Positions 1-13,312 of a DNA stretch of 64,000 nucleotides are shown in pieces. Positions within the stretch are counted from its first letter, which is position 1. The number at the start of each line of letters is the position of its first letter. The DNA is taken from positions 4,863,659 through 4,927,658 of the forward strand of contig NC_067283.1 in the NCBI RefSeq assembly GCF_020740795.1. The letters run 5' to 3'. The notes below the pieces were generated by a model, which was not told the DNA's origin, ran no database searches, and saw nothing but the letters and a program-made list of their open reading frames with translations. The DNA comes from Apus apus (lineage: Eukaryota > Chordata > Aves > Apodiformes > Apodidae). Made by a program: the position numbers and the translations under genes.

Positions 1-1074
1 AGCTCAGCACTAAATCAGCCCAAGTTTTATGGCAAACATTTTCTTTTCCCTCAGCATTGACTGTTCTAAAGTGCTTGACATCTGTTCCTACAGATTTGGG
101 CTCCTTGAAAGCTCACCAGGATTTATCTACTCCTTTTTCACCATGGCAAAGGAAAGGAGTGAGGACAGGCAGCTCAGACATCACCTGTGCACGAGCCTGA
201 GGTGTGTTGCCAAAGCTGTGGGTATGGGAATGACATGCTTCATCCCAGAGCTCAAATTCATGGAGCTGCAACCATGGAAACAGGCTGGTTTACATCAGCA
301 CAGATCAGCACTGAAAAGGGCCCAGACACACAACAGCTCTTCACTGAAATCTTGGTGCTGGGGATAATGATTGATGTGACAAAAGGGGAATGGGAGGATG
401 GTGGAGTTTGGGGCTGATCCTCTGGGATCTTCAGGTGCCCTCACCCCATCTTCTAACACGTCTCACCAGAGCTGCTGATGTGTGACCATCACCACTGGGC
501 CAGCAGTTGGCTTGAGGTTGACTCCATGGATAAAAGCAGACCCTGGCACAGGTCCCCATCTTCCATGGACTGGAGGAAGGCACAAAGCACCGTTCCTCTG
601 CTCCCTGCAACAGAGGAAGACACTCAGCATGATTCAATGAAAATGGAAAATGAAAGGTGAAGGCTGTTACAGGTTTTGTGAGGTGCAGCCTGCTGACATT
701 AAGGGATCAATTGCTTGCTAAGGGTCAGTTTTGCATCTCCAGCCATGAAACTAAGATCTCTGAATTGTTCTTCTCAGCTATGGGCACACCCAAGTGGAAT
801 GAGCAGGTTCAGCCTGCACCCTGATTTGCAGCTATCTGTGATTAGTGGTAGACTGGTCTGCAGCTCATGTCCCAGGTATTTTGGGTGCTCTTCCCATTAC
901 AGAACCCTTGGGATCAGTAGACAAGATCTGTGGAAGCTGTGGTGGTTTAAAACCATCCTGATGCCTGGCTTAGCTGCTGAGCTGATCTGTATCTATTTTT
1001 CAGTTTGTGTGGGTTAATCTAAAAAATCAAGGAAATGGCAAGAGAAGCTTAGTGCGTAGAAAGGGAAGGACTTG

Positions 1075-1160
1075 GATAGTTCCCAGTCCTGAGAGGTCGT
1101 GTAGTCTCCATCCTTGGAGATACTCAAAACCCAGCAGGACACAGCCCTGGGTCCCCCAAA
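1075..1160 (+). repeat. CR1 LINE fragment
   Basis: Matches the CR1 3' region pattern gagaggt..gtagtctccat..ttggagatactcaaaaccc. It is degraded and stops before the usual terminal section. Confidence 0.55.
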
Positions 1161-1379
1161 GACAGGGCAAGACCTGGTGGCTCCACCACTCTGCAGTGAG
1201 GGATGTTGCCTCCACCAGCAGTGAGCAGCACCATGTAGATGCCAGGCAGGAGCAGCAGGCACCGAGAGGAGATGATTTGTCTTCAGGTCACCCACAGCCT
1301 GTGGCATCAGGGCAGCTTTTGGAAGGGGCAGCTGCTTTTTCCTTAATAAGCAGCTCTGGTGCTGCAACAAGGATATTTT

Positions 1380-1484
1380 AGGGACATGGTTTAGTGATGG
1401 ACTTGGCAGTGCTGGCTTAACGGTCGGACTAGATGACCTGAAAGGTCTTTTCCAACCAAAACTATTCTATGATTCTATGATCCC
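1380..1484 (+). repeat. CR1 LINE 3' end with ATTCTATG terminal repeats
   Basis: gggacatggtttagtgatgg, then gaaaggtcttttccaacc, then attctatgattctatga. This is the canonical 3' terminus of an avian CR1 in sense orientation, 5'-truncated. Confidence 0.9.
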
Positions 1485-2149
1485 CAGACACACCTTTCTG
1501 CCTCAGAAGGTGGCCAAACACTGCCAGCTTTGCTGGGGTTTTCTGGTTTATCATTACTTCTCTCCCAGGAGGGCAGCCTGGTTGCATGCTCCAGTGCTCC
1601 ACTACATCTCCATTCCAGCCAGGAATTCGGAGGGCAAACCTCTCCCCTGCTGCCCGTTGCCCTGGGCTGCAACACACCCTGGGCACAGGGAGACCCAGCT
1701 CAGCTTCACGGGGAGCAGGACCAGCCTCTCTGCTCCAAGCACCTCTCCACTGGGACCAACTGTGCCAAAATTTGGGATTGTCAGAGGCAGGGACTGGAGC
1801 TGGGATTCTTGGGCCCAAGCACTAACGTGGCACGGAGCAGCACCTGGCTTTGTCCAGCAAAAAAAAGCAGGGGGTGAAACCCTCCCCTGCCCTTTTAAAC
1901 CTGGACAAACTAGGTTTCTAATTAAAGCAGCACTTAATCATCTGTAAATGAGGAGCTGGGGGATATTTGATGCAAACAGAGAGTTGGTTGAAACTCTCTC
2001 GCACCGGCTGCGTCTTTGTCCCTCCGTGAGCCTGGGAATGGGTGTGATCTCCGGGTAGGAGTGTCTCTGCGGTTAAGTAGAGGATTGAATTACCGAACGC
2101 TGCTGTTCCCGAGCTGACAAGGTAGCAGAACAGCAAACAAAAAGTGCCT

Positions 2150-2215
2150 TGAAACTCACTCACTCCAGAGGAAAGGAAGGGAGAGCTGTGAGGAGCCCGC
2201 ACGCTGCCCGGCAAG
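2150..2215 (+). other. Speculative 5' UTR exon end of VILL (gcaag|gtaaga donor)
   Basis: The first coding exon begins with a splice acceptor, so at least one upstream noncoding exon must exist. A strong donor (gcaag followed by gtaaga) ends at 2215, just upstream of a CpG-rich patch and without a long ORF. The left border is arbitrary. Other donors in the 13 kb upstream cannot be excluded; only transcript data would settle this. Confidence 0.15.
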
Positions 2216-2884
2216 GTAAGAGCTGCCCTGCATCCCACCGAGTTGTGTCTCTGGAGGCCAGAGCTGTTTGGTGACTTGTTCTGGGGGACAGTCAGAAACC
2301 AACAACAAACCAACCCTCCCCCCAAAAAAGTGATAGTTTCCCTTTTGTTATAAATATTTCTCAGCTGGTGCAAGGCAGGATGGCTTTGCTGGAAGCAACG
2401 CGCCCATCCTGGTGGGTTTGGGGTTGGGACAAGGAGCTACCTCAGCTCCCTGAGCACCCATCTGAGCTCCAAGGACACAGGCTTTTCGTGGAGCTCTCTC
2501 TGCACAGCCTGGCTTTGATTTCCACGCAGCAGGCAACTGACAGCCTTTCGTTTCGGCCGGGTTTGTTTAGTGCTTTGTGGCTGGGAGGATCTGCTGGAAG
2601 CCTGCCTGCCTTTGCAGAGCTCTTCTGGATCCTGACAGCGACCGAAAGAAAAAAACAAAAAGAAGTGGTTGGAAGTTCTTGTGGGCAGGTGTGCTAATGG
2701 CCAAACTGCCGGGCTGCTTTGCTCTGTCAGTGCAGAGTGTTTTCTCACCCGCCTTCGTTCGAGACGCAAATTGCTCGGAGATGGAATGGAGCTGGGAGGC
2801 TCCCTGGCCGGTGTTTTTCTGAGGCGTGCACATGAGGAGCCTCAATATTTGACCCGGAGGAGCAGCCCTAGGAATTAGCACCCG

Positions 2885-3075
2885 TGGGAGGTTCAGGGTT
2901 ACCCTCCGGCAGAGGGAAACAAAGATCAGAACAGCCTCAGCGAAGCGGCCCCGCTTGGGCACGGAATCGCCCGGGTGCTGCTGAAGGGGCGGCTCGGAGC
3001 CTGCAGCTAGAGGTGGGGTGATCCATCAGCCCCTCCTTTCCAACCGGGTTGTAGCATTCCCGGCTGGGCTGCCGG
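2885..3075. promoter_or_regulatory. CpG-rich patch, candidate promoter/regulatory region upstream of VILL
   Basis: A short segment with about eight CpG dinucleotides within 70 bp (2931-3000), including ggccccgc, cgcccggg and ggggcggctcgg (a GC-box-like core). The surrounding upstream DNA is CpG-poor. It is the only such patch in the first 15 kb, so it may mark an unmethylated promoter or enhancer. No TATA box or initiator could be tied to it. Confidence 0.3.
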
Positions 3076-5187
3076 CTGGAGGCAGTAGCTGGGACAGTGT
3101 GGGCCAGGAAAGCCCTGATCATCTTCCCTCTCCTTCCTCCTGGCAGAGCCAGGTGAACCTCCCCTCCCCTCCTCTTCCTCCCTGGGTGAACAAGCCGCCC
3201 TTTTCCTCCTCCAGCTCCTTCCCACCGGTGAACTCGCAGGCCTCATGATCTTATTTCCTAGACAGGAATTTGTGGCAGCAGTTGCCACGGCAAAGGTTTC
3301 ATGCCATGGAAGCAGTGTCATCCTGTTCTCCTGCCATCCCATGTGTCTTGGGGCTCCTGGTTAGGCTGAGACAATAAATCCCTGCTCTTGAATGGCCAGA
3401 GATGCTGAAGATGCTCACGGTGTCTCCTGATCTTTTATATGGAGCTGTGCATGTTTTTCTGGACTCCAAGCATGGAAGTTGTGACCTTTCCTGCTCTGGA
3501 GCCCCTGAGGAGGTCTGGGACATGTGACATGGAGGAGAGGCACTATGCCCTCTGTGACTTCAGGCTGGGTTTGTCCTGCAACCTGTTCTTTCAGCAGCAC
3601 CTGTGCTGCAGTCCTTCCTCCCCAGCCAAAGAGGAGATAGGCTCAGACACCTGCCCCGTGCTTGGAACTTGCTGGGGCTCTGCTCTGTGCTGGGCACATC
3701 CTACTGGACCAAAAACCTTCCCTCAGTTTTAACAGAGCTAAATTCACAGTAGCCCACTTGGAGGCAGAGCCCTGAAATGCCCCGGGGGGTGAAGGGCAGC
3801 TCAGGGCACAGGGAGAGCCTTTGTGCTGCCTTTGTGCTGCTTGGCCCAGCCACCTCTGGGGACTGCCTGTGCCACCACCCCCTCTTCTCAAGGTCCTTCC
3901 TTCATCACAGGGAACGGGCTCTTTTGCAGCCCTCTGAAATTCACTTTGGGAATTACACAAATCCACCCATTGGGCTTTTATTTGTGTATGAAACGTCCAA
4001 TTGCACGAGGAAGGACTCCACTGTGGACACCCCACACCCAAAATATCTCTGCTCCAGCTCTTGGTTTAGTCCCAAACATTCTTCAGCTTCTGCTGGCCCC
4101 TCAGAGAAACAGATAGTACAGTTACAAGGGGATACATGTTCTTACCACTCGTTAAAACCTCTCTTCTCATGCTCTCCCTTGCCACATGATACCACCCTGG
4201 AAATAGGCCTAATTATGATTTATCCTGGATGATTATACATTTTCACTGTATTTCCACCCATTCTGGGTGTAAAAGGACTGCAGGGAAGGATGAATATTGT
4301 AGCTAAGTCTTTAGCATCCTTCAGTTCAGAAAAGTCCTCTGAGATGTCATGTTAATTTCCTGCATCTGATGATGTGCATTTGCTTCAGCTGCTTTGATTT
4401 CCAAGGACCTCTGCTTGAAAAACAAATCCTACCATTTGTTACCTGCCTTTATCTGAGCCTATTCATGCTTATCTGAGGCAGCTCTGGGCAGAGCAACAGT
4501 GAAACTTGTTATTACTTTATATCCACGTCAGAGGAGGAGGCACAGGAGATGCTAAATTGCATGGTTGAGCTCCATCTTGGGCAGTTCCTGTGAAATGAGC
4601 TATTCAGAGCAGCTGACCTCTCCTACCTAGAAATGTCCTGCTGCCATGCCCTGGGATGGAAAAATAAGTTTCTGGCTGGCCCTTTATATAAAACTGCTCT
4701 TACAAAAACAGCTGGACAGGGTTAAAAACAGGCAGGGAAGGCATGTTCTGTCTGGGTGACACAGATGGAGTTACCCACCTTCCCTTTGGGAGGGTGTTAA
4801 GGCTTAAATTACTGTCCTTTGTTGCAGTCTATGAAATAGCTGCCTGGGTTTGAGCAAATCCCACCCATCCCAGTTTTTCAGATGCCTTGAATCCCTTCCC
4901 TGTGCTCAGACAAAACTCCCATTGGCAGCTCCGGGTGCAAAAGGCCATCCTGTGTGAATGGCTCTTTCTCAAGCTGTTCCCAGCATTTGCAGGGATGTTT
5001 TATTCATTTGGCTTTATGCAGTTGATGTGCTGCTCTCTCAAAAGCTGCCCTTCTTCTCCCCCAGGAAGGGATCACACACTCTTCTGCTGTGGGCATGCTG
5101 TGGTCCTGCTTTGGGCTGGGTTTGGCTTTTTATGCCAAGTGAGTGCCAGGCATGGGGACCTGTGGGCTGGGACTTTGCTCCTCTGGA

Positions 5188-5365
5188 GTGAGTCCAGAGT
5201 TGGCCACAGAGATGGTCTGAGGACTTGGGGTTGTTCAGTCTGGAGAAGAGTGGGCTCTGGGGAGACCTTAGAGCACCTTCCAGTGCCTGAAGGGGCTCCA
5301 GGAAAGCTGGGGAGGGACTTTTTACAAGGGCAGGGAGGGATGGGATGAGGTGGAATGGTTATAAA
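5188..5365 (+). repeat. CR1 LINE fragment (copy A)
   Basis: Contains ttgttcagtctggagaagag, the agaccttagagcaccttccag pattern, and gctggggagggactttttac, all typical of the CR1 ORF2-end/3' UTR region in sense orientation. It is cut off before the 3' end and followed directly by a second copy. Confidence 0.85.
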
Positions 5366-5381
5366 ACCCTCACTCCAAGAA

Positions 5382-5846
5382 GGGCATTGAGGGGCTGGAG
5401 AGTGTCCAGAGAAGGGCAATGGAGCTGGGGAAGGGTCTGTCTTACAAGGAGCAGCTGAAGGAACTGGGGCTGTTCAGCCTGGAGAAAAGGAGGTTGGGGG
5501 AGAGACCTTCTCACTCTCTACAACTGCCTGAAAGGAGGTTGGAGCAAGTGAGGGGGCTGGTTTCTTCTCCCAAGGAACAAGTAATAGGACAAGAAGAAGC
5601 AGTCTCAAGTTGCCCAGGGGATGTTTAGATTGGATATTGGGAACAATTTCTTTCCCAAAAGGGTTGTCAGGCCCTGGCCCAGGCTGCCCAGGGCAGTGGT
5701 GGAGTCACCATCCCTGGAGATATTTAAAAGCCACGTAGATGTGGTGCTGAGGGACATGGTTTAGTGGTGGCCTTGGCAGGGCTGGGTTAACAGTTGGACT
5801 TGATGATCTTAAAGGTCTTTTCCAAACCAAACACTTCCATGATTCC
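5382..5846 (+). repeat. CR1 LINE fragment (copy B) with 3' end
   Basis: Starts ggctggagagtgtccagaga, repeats the ctgttcagcctggagaaaag motif of copy A, and runs to tcttttccaaaccaaac and atgattcc near the terminus. Closely related to the element at 36950-37137. Confidence 0.88.
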
Positions 5847-7649
5847 TTGCTGTGCCATGTCAGCAGAGAGCTATGCTCTGGTGGGCAGGAGCCCCAGGGC
5901 TGGGCAGAAGAGGGTTTGGCTCACAAAATAGTGATGCACCAACACTGTTCACCATACAGCACGTAGCACCACAGGAGCAAAGTTACGCTTCCTTTTTGCC
6001 CCGTGTCCTTCTGTCACTCATTCCCAGCAATCTGCCTCATCTCCATTTGCCCTGTTGTCTTCCTGGAGCAGAGCAAAGAATAGCCATTGAAAGCCACGTT
6101 GAGAAGGAGACACAACAGAGGGGTCTCTTGGGGGTGGGATGGTGGTGAGGCATTTCCTCAAGGAGCAATTGCTTAGAGTGAGGAGACGCAAACGGAAACT
6201 CAGTCGCACCCACCAAGTCACAGCAGGACCAAGAGTGTCCTCACAGCTCACCCTGGGTTGGAAGGGCTGGATGAAACTGACAAACACACCAGGTATGTGG
6301 TGCTGAACTTCCCTCTGGCTTCACACAACCCTAGAGGATAACTCTAGCACGGGTGACGGGTACCAAAAATGTGACTGTTGTTGGGGTTCCCTTGAGAGAA
6401 GGTCCTGTGAAGGTCTGTCTCTGTTTCAGGTGGAGACCTGGGTAGGATTGGTTTCTCTCTGCTTGTTCTTTCAGCAGAGGTGTGTCATTCAGAAAGGATG
6501 AGCTTACCTTTGCAGCTCCAGAAACAAACCTTCCCCTGAATAAATCCATTGCTTCTCATCAGGCCAGAGGTTCACAGTCACCTCTGGAGTCCCATGTTTA
6601 GGTCCAGGTCATTGATTTTGCCATGCAAAATGCAAACCCTTATTTATTTTTTTTCTTTCTCAGAAGTCCTGGCTTTCTGTTCCCAAGTTTGATGTGATGC
6701 TTGCAGGTCTGAACTGGAGCAAAACTGGAACACTCCCTTCCTTTTGATAGTTAATATTAACCTCACCATTTTCCACTGGGAAGACAATGCTCTGGAAACC
6801 GGTTCCCCAGCTGGTCTGAAAGGAGCCAGGCCAGCACCCTTGCTCCATCACCATCAAACAAAGGTCCTGATAGCAAAGACTTAGTCAACTGCACTAGTTA
6901 AACTGTTCACCAGGAAACCCCTGCTTTTTGTCCTGCACACATACATGTCATGCAGATTGACATCTGCATGTTCTGGCAATTCATGTAAAACTGTTACCTG
7001 CAGAAGCAAAAATCATAACTCTTAGACTTGTTTTTTTGTGAAAGAAGGACCAGGTGGGCACCAGTGCTTGGGTTTAACTGTGATTTCGTTCTTGATTTTT
7101 GGTTTGGTGCACACTGAGAGATCTGGCAAGCCAGGTCTAGGGGCACAGTGGATGGGAGCTCGAGAGAGGTGAAGGGCAGCCTGGCAAGCTGGGCTCTCCA
7201 CCCAGGGGTCTGCCCCTCAGGCCAAGTGGACAGTAATTCCCTCCAGATGGAGAGTCACTAGATCTGCTCTAGACCAAAGGTCAGGATGACGGGAACCACC
7301 CGGGGAGAGTCCTCCTTCAGACTTAAGCACCTAAAACTAAGACACCCCAGTGAGAGTGGATGAATCCCAGCCTCTCACCCCTCCCCTAGCCTTCCCCCAG
7401 GCTCTGTTCCTGCATAGGAAACAGTCTCCTCAGTTTCAGCTGTGAAAATGTCTTCTTTTGTGGGTCTGCCCTCAACTTCCAGCTGTCACACCCTTCCCAT
7501 GAGCTTTTGTGCTCCCCAGGGCTCAGAAAGTTCTTGTACCCATGACCAAACACACATTCTTTCCTCCCTGATGTCTCAGCTCTTGTTTTACTTACCTGCA
7601 GTCATAATGTTAAATAACGCTCTGTTAAAATGCTGATGTGGGAGAGAAT

Positions 7650-7930
7650 AATAGAATCACAGATTGATTTGGGTTGGAAGGAACATTTAAAGTTCATTAG
7701 CTCAACCCCCCTGCAGTGAGCAGGGGCATCTTCAACTAGATCAGGTTGCTCAAAGCCCCATCCAACCTTGAATGTTTCCAGGGATGGGGCATCTACCACC
7801 TTCTCTGGGCATCCTGTGCCTGTGTTTCACCACCCTCATTGTAAAAAATTTCCACTTACCATCTAGAGTAAATCTCTCTTTTCATTTAAAAACATCACCC
7901 CTTGTCCTGCCACTACAGGCCCTGCTAAAA
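7650..7930 (-). repeat. CR1 LINE 3' fragment, antisense
   Basis: tagaatcacag..tttgggttggaaggaaca, then gatcaggttgctcaaagccc, then ccccttgtcctgccactaca. This is the reverse complement of the CR1 3' end. Confidence 0.9.
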
Positions 7931-10154
7931 GAGGACAGTAACTTTTTTTCCTGAAGGTGGTGAGTAATTAGAAGTTACTTTCTGAGAACGCTTCTAACCT
8001 GGACCACTTCTCTGGAAACCAGTAAGAGGAGTTAAAATGGCTCCAGCTTTGTTTTCCTCCTGCATGCACCTCCTGCCCTCACGGTGGCAGGAAGCCCTGC
8101 CTTTGGACGCAGTGCTGGTCCTGAGCCAGGAATCTCTCCCTTTCACCAGGAGAGAAAGAGCTGAAAGAAAGGAGAGGTTTGTTCCTAATGAGTTGGCAAG
8201 CTACCTGCTCACCTTTCCCTTAGGGTGGCTGGGTACTGTTGCTGACTCAATAACCTCAGCAGCAGGAGCCAGAGGTGGAATGGATACCTCGGGAGTAGGT
8301 GTGCACCAAGCTGTGTTTTATTCTTTGAAAAAAAAAATAAAAAATGCCCCAGGCACCATTCCAGGGGCAATGCTGCTGCAAGGCACTTGCACACAGAAGG
8401 CTTTTCACAGCTTCTTGTGCCACTGTTTTTTTCTCTCACGGATCTTCAGAGAGAGGTGAGGTGGGTTTGTGCCATAACGGTTCGTTGTCGGGCAGTGGGA
8501 CTGATCTCAGGGGGAAGTTACTGCAGCTCCAGACTCTTTTTTTTTTTGCTGCTCCTGAAAGCTTTGAGTCTAACAGGGCTGCCTGCACCCTGCAGAGATC
8601 CTGCCTGCCTGGGAGGGCCTGCTGTTTTCAAAGGCTTCCCAGGGAAGAAGGACTTCTCGGGAAAACAGTCAGTCAAGAGCAGTGAGGGTGCTCTGACCTT
8701 CTCTGTAGGACACCAAGGCAAGGACTCCTGGCCTGCACATCCAGCCAATTTGTTCTCCCTTTTCCAGCACCAGTCACCGCCGAGCACTGGGCTCCACATC
8801 CAGCTTGATGGATGTGGAAACTCAGCCTGCATGACTTGGGAGTTGTGGCTGGTGCTAAGGCTTCCTGGTTTAATAGTCAGGACGTTGTTCTTGCATTGTT
8901 GAGAAGTTTCCTGAGACAATACAGCTCTGCTGTTCCCAGGAGAAGCAGCCAGTTGTGAAAATTTTAGAGGGAGGATTCAGAAATAGCCACAGTTTGGGGA
9001 AAAATCTCCTCCTACAAATCAGTTCCCCAAGATCATCTGCTAGAAGACCAGACTGCTGGAAAGCTACCAGCAGTGGGATAAATGCAGAGGACAAAGGAGG
9101 TCGTAAAGAGAGGTGTGGAGAGATGAGCAAGATTTTCTAGATGGAACGAGGTGCTGAGCTAGAATTTATGGCAGGTGGAAATGAGGCAGCTGCAAGGGAC
9201 TAGTCAAAACCAGAGGAGATAAATCATGAGTTGCTGGCCCTCCTAAATCAGGTGTCCTCCAAGGAATCCGAAGGGACAGATGAGATACAGAATGAGGGCA
9301 GTTACAGCTGGGAAGGTGGTTATTTCCCAATAGCCTAGTCCTTCCTTGTGCTCCTTGCTTTTAAGTGAAGCTCAGTGGTGGGTTTGGAGAATCAGAGCCC
9401 ACCTGCATGTGGCTCATGTGGGGCTGGAGGTAAAGGCTCGAGCATCAGTGGGTTTATGGGAAACACTGTGTGTAAAATATGAAGTCAGAGATGCCAAAAG
9501 TGGACAGGGGGTGAAGGTGGAAGACACTAAGCTGAAGGTCTGTTTCTCAGTGATGCCTGGGGTGGTGGTTACAGGTGGGGTGAGATTCCAGGGTTTAAGA
9601 GATGCAGCAGCTGAGTCTTGGGGAGATTGGTCAGTTTTTGTCAGACAGGACACACTGGATGTTGCTTGCGCAGAACCTGAGAAATTACTTGCACAGCTTG
9701 ATCCAGTGAATCCTTTGAATTTACTAAACAGGGAATTCAAACCTCTCCTGAGGCATAGAGTACTTTCAGTTTGAGGGGCCATCAAGAACATAAAATACTC
9801 TCAGTGGTCTTCTCCTTCACCCCAGGCCCTTAAATCTTCACTCACATCAACCCTGAACAGACTTTAGTATCTCGGTCCTCACCATCCCAGCCTTTACCCC
9901 ATGAGCAAAGAACAGGGAAGTCCAATAGCCTGTGATGGCAGGTAGATGCTTGGATGAGATGTGGTCTGATAATCCCTGGCTGCCATTCATGGAAAAAGGA
10001 AAAACCTGCCCATCTGAACCCAGGTGAAGTCCATTCTCATCTCCAGAGCCAATGACCCTGAGGAGGTGAGCAGGAAGTTTCTTCCCAATCTTAATTCATC
10101 CTGTCTGATGCCCCAGCTCAAATTTTGATCCCTCTCAACTGAAGAGAAGACTAC

Positions 10155-10335
10155 AAAAGCCCTGGTGAGGCCTTGGAACAGGCTGCCCAGGGAGGTGGTC
10201 GAGTCACCATCCCTGGAGGTGTTCAAAAAGTGTTTAGATGTGATGTTTCAGGATATAGTTTAGTGGCTGTGGTAGTTGGATTATGGTTGGACTTGGTGAC
10301 CTTGAAGGTCTCTCCCAACCTTAATGATCCTATGA
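10155..10335 (+). repeat. CR1 LINE 3' fragment
   Basis: ggaacaggctgcccagggag, then gtcaccatccctggaggtgt, then gaaggtctctcccaacctta and gatcctatgag at the terminus. Confidence 0.88.
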
Positions 10336-11924
10336 GGACCACTCCATGTTATTGCCCTAATGCCAAACTGGTGGGAAGGCTCAGCTTGCTGGAAGTGCAG
10401 CACCTGAGCAGGGTCTCATGGTCACAGGCTCCATGGACCCAAGCCCAGAAAGCCCACCCCAGCCATTGAGCAGTCTCATTTCAAAAACATTAAATAAGGG
10501 CAAGCCTGCCAGCTTCCCTCATGAGCTGCTCCAACATTTAATGGCCCACCGTGATCAGAAATAGCATCTTATTTCAAGGCCTGGTTTATGTCACTTTAGC
10601 TTCCAGGCAACAGCTCTTTCCAAGAAGCCTGAAGAGCTCTCTGTGGCCAGCCAGGCATGTCTGTGCAGGCCCTCTCTGTGGCACATGAGCCTCAACAAGC
10701 TCCTGAACCTGGACCTCACAGGACTTAGAGGAGGAGGGTGAACTGAGCTGCACTTCTTCCTCTTTTGCCAGCCCCTAAAAAGCCTGTCCCACTTATCCCT
10801 GACTCATCACCACATCCAAGGTGGGTAATGCAGGTCAGCTTCTCTGTTTGTGCAAGATGGTGGAATCTCCCACCAGCACATGTCACAGGTGCTCTCACCT
10901 ATCCCAACTTGATATTTCCTGCCAGAAAAATTAGAGGATATGATGTGATGGAGCACGTGTCATGAGAAAGAGGGCACATCCCATTACTGGACCTCCCTAC
11001 CCACCATTTCCAAGTGAGATAAAAGCCATTTTTTTTCTCCTCCTGCAGCAGGAAAATAAAAAGACAGCTTGCATTGGTTGAGTGCTGTACTTCTGGACAG
11101 TCACTCACTAGGGACAGTCACCATTCAAAGCAACACTCCCGAGCAGCAGCTGAAGAACCTCAGTCCAACTCAATATTCAATTTCATTCCTCTGGGCAAAA
11201 CAAGAGTTAATTGCTGTCCTCTCTGCAAACAAAAAATGGCACCTACTTGGGCCCAGATGCCCAACTATAATGGAGACAATGAAACCAATTCAACGGCCCT
11301 GGTTTACCTCATCTAATGCCAGTCCAAGTATTCCCAATAATTAGGCCTTTCAGCCTGGAAAGGCTGGAGCCACAGCTGCTTCCTATTTTCCCAGAGCTGT
11401 ACAGAACATTAGTCATTTCACTGAGGTTTTTTTTTGTGACTGTGACTGCAGCCCAACAAGTGTGTCGCCAAAACCCAGACCAGCCAAATCAAGCTGAGTT
11501 CAGAACGTGCTGTGGGAGCTTGAAATTATCTCCTCTCCCCCTCCTCAGTCCTTATTTTCCCTCCCCACCCAAACAGCCCCAGTCTGCCTGAAGGAATGTC
11601 CTGCTAGGTCTGCTTTCTCAATGCCTACCAGGTTGACCAACGTGAAATGGTGATTGCTGGCACTTCCACCCCAACTGTTACTTGTTAACCAATCTTGGGA
11701 GTGACCTTGACACTTAGTCACTAGTCCTTCCTGAAGGCAAAGCTTTCCCCCCTCATTCTGCTGGTTGGAGAGGGGATGATATTTAGAAATCTTTGTTACC
11801 AAAACTGTGTTAGAGAAGGGTTTGCTTTTAGCTCTGAATACTCCAGGTTGTCCCCACTGTGACATCCAGCCAAGGTGCCAGCCACTGACATCTGGGTTCC
11901 AGGTCCTTTGCCCTCACAGAGTCC

Positions 11925-12178
11925 TTGGAGTTGGAAGGGATCTCCAGAGATCATCCAGTCCAACTCCCCTGCTAAAGCAGGATCCCCTGGAGCACATTAC
12001 TCTGAACTGCATCCAGGTAGGTCTTGAGTATCTCCAGAGAAGGGGACTCCACAGCCTCCCTGGGCAGCCTGTCCCAGGGCTCTGTCACCCTCCCAGTAAG
12101 GAAGTTTTTCCTCATGTTCATATGGAACTCTCTGTGTTCCAGTTTATGCCCATTGCCCCATGCCCTCTCCCAACCAAG
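11925..12178 (-). repeat. CR1 LINE 3' fragment, antisense
   Basis: ttggagttggaagggatctc, then catccagtccaactcccctg, then agcctccctgggcagcctgt and ttatgcccattgccccatgc. This is an older CR1 subfamily in reverse orientation. Confidence 0.9.
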
Positions 12179-12907
12179 TAGTGATGACCCAACTGAGCAG
12201 CTCCAAGCCTGCAGTTACCTTTGCTCTGCAGTGGCCACCACGCGCTGGTCGTACCTCACAGTTCATACTCATGGTGTGTCATGTGTCCCTTCTTTGCAGG
12301 GGTGTGAGAGCCCCTGGAAATTGTGGAAACAGGGTAGCTGGCCCTGGGGGTGGAAGTTGAATAGCTGCATGTTACTCATGTGGCAGCAGAGAAGAGAACT
12401 ACACCTCCTTTAGTGCCTCTTTCCCTGCTCCACAGGCAGAGCTGTGTCTGTACCAGGAAGCAAAGGTCTGTCCTCACAACCAGGGTTTTTTTTCTGGTGA
12501 ATTCCTACCCCAGAGGCAGTTGACTCATGCTCCTTGCTAATTTGTGTTTCGCCTAGCTGGGCAAAACTGGTTTGATTGAGATAGGAACTGACCCAGACAC
12601 AGCTGCTGAAACCCCATGGTGAACCCAAGCCTCTTAAGGTCTCTTTTTTTCTTTTTCTCTTTTTCAATTAGACGTTTCTGCCCTTCCTGGTTTCAGCACA
12701 GATGGGAAGTTTTTGCTCCAAAAAATACTGTGTCTGGGCAAGAGTTGAATTATGGGATCATCTGATTAAAAACCCACATTAAATCACTAATGAAATGAGC
12801 TGTCTGATTATATAAGTCATATTCCTATTATTTCTAACTTGGCCACCAGCCGAAAGGAGCTGGAAAGTCTAAAGAAACAGCCAGACTTCTCTGTACTTCT
12901 CACCAAA

Positions 12908-12922
12908 CCCCCCCCCCCCCCC
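12908..12922. repeat. Poly-C tract of 15
   Basis: Uninterrupted run of 15 cytosines in non-genic DNA upstream of VILL. Confidence 0.95.
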
Positions 12923-13298
12923 AGTTTAATGACTAAGGAGGAAGGGAGGGACAGCATTTCCAAGAAAAGTGGGGACTGGAGTTAAGGGGCAGGTTTCAGA
13001 TGGAGGAAAGAGTCCCAGGAGTGGAGGAGATCCAAGTTCCCTCTTCTGAGTCAAGAGGTTGGGGTGGGAATCAGGAGAGCTTTGCTGGCTCTTGGAGGGT
13101 TTTGTCCTACATGGCTCTTTGTGCTCAGAGGAATCTCAGCACCCTTTGGGTTAACTTTTCCCAGCAAAGAGGCTGGGATGCTTGGAAAAGCAAGGAGCCA
13201 GCTGTGTCTCACAGCTGGCCAGCTGCTGGTTTCATGTGCTGTTAGCAGGGGAGGACGGTGCCTGCTGCTTTCCACAGGGAGCAAAGTCAGTCTTGGTA

Positions 13299-13312
13299 AA
13301 AAAAAAAAAAAT
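13299..13312. repeat. Poly-A tract
   Basis: Run of 13 or so adenines after cttggta, in upstream DNA; not attached to a recognisable retroelement. Confidence 0.85.

Noticed and set aside
8387-8902. 171-residue open frame on + strand
   Set aside because: No domain, no splice or promoter context and ordinary noncoding composition.
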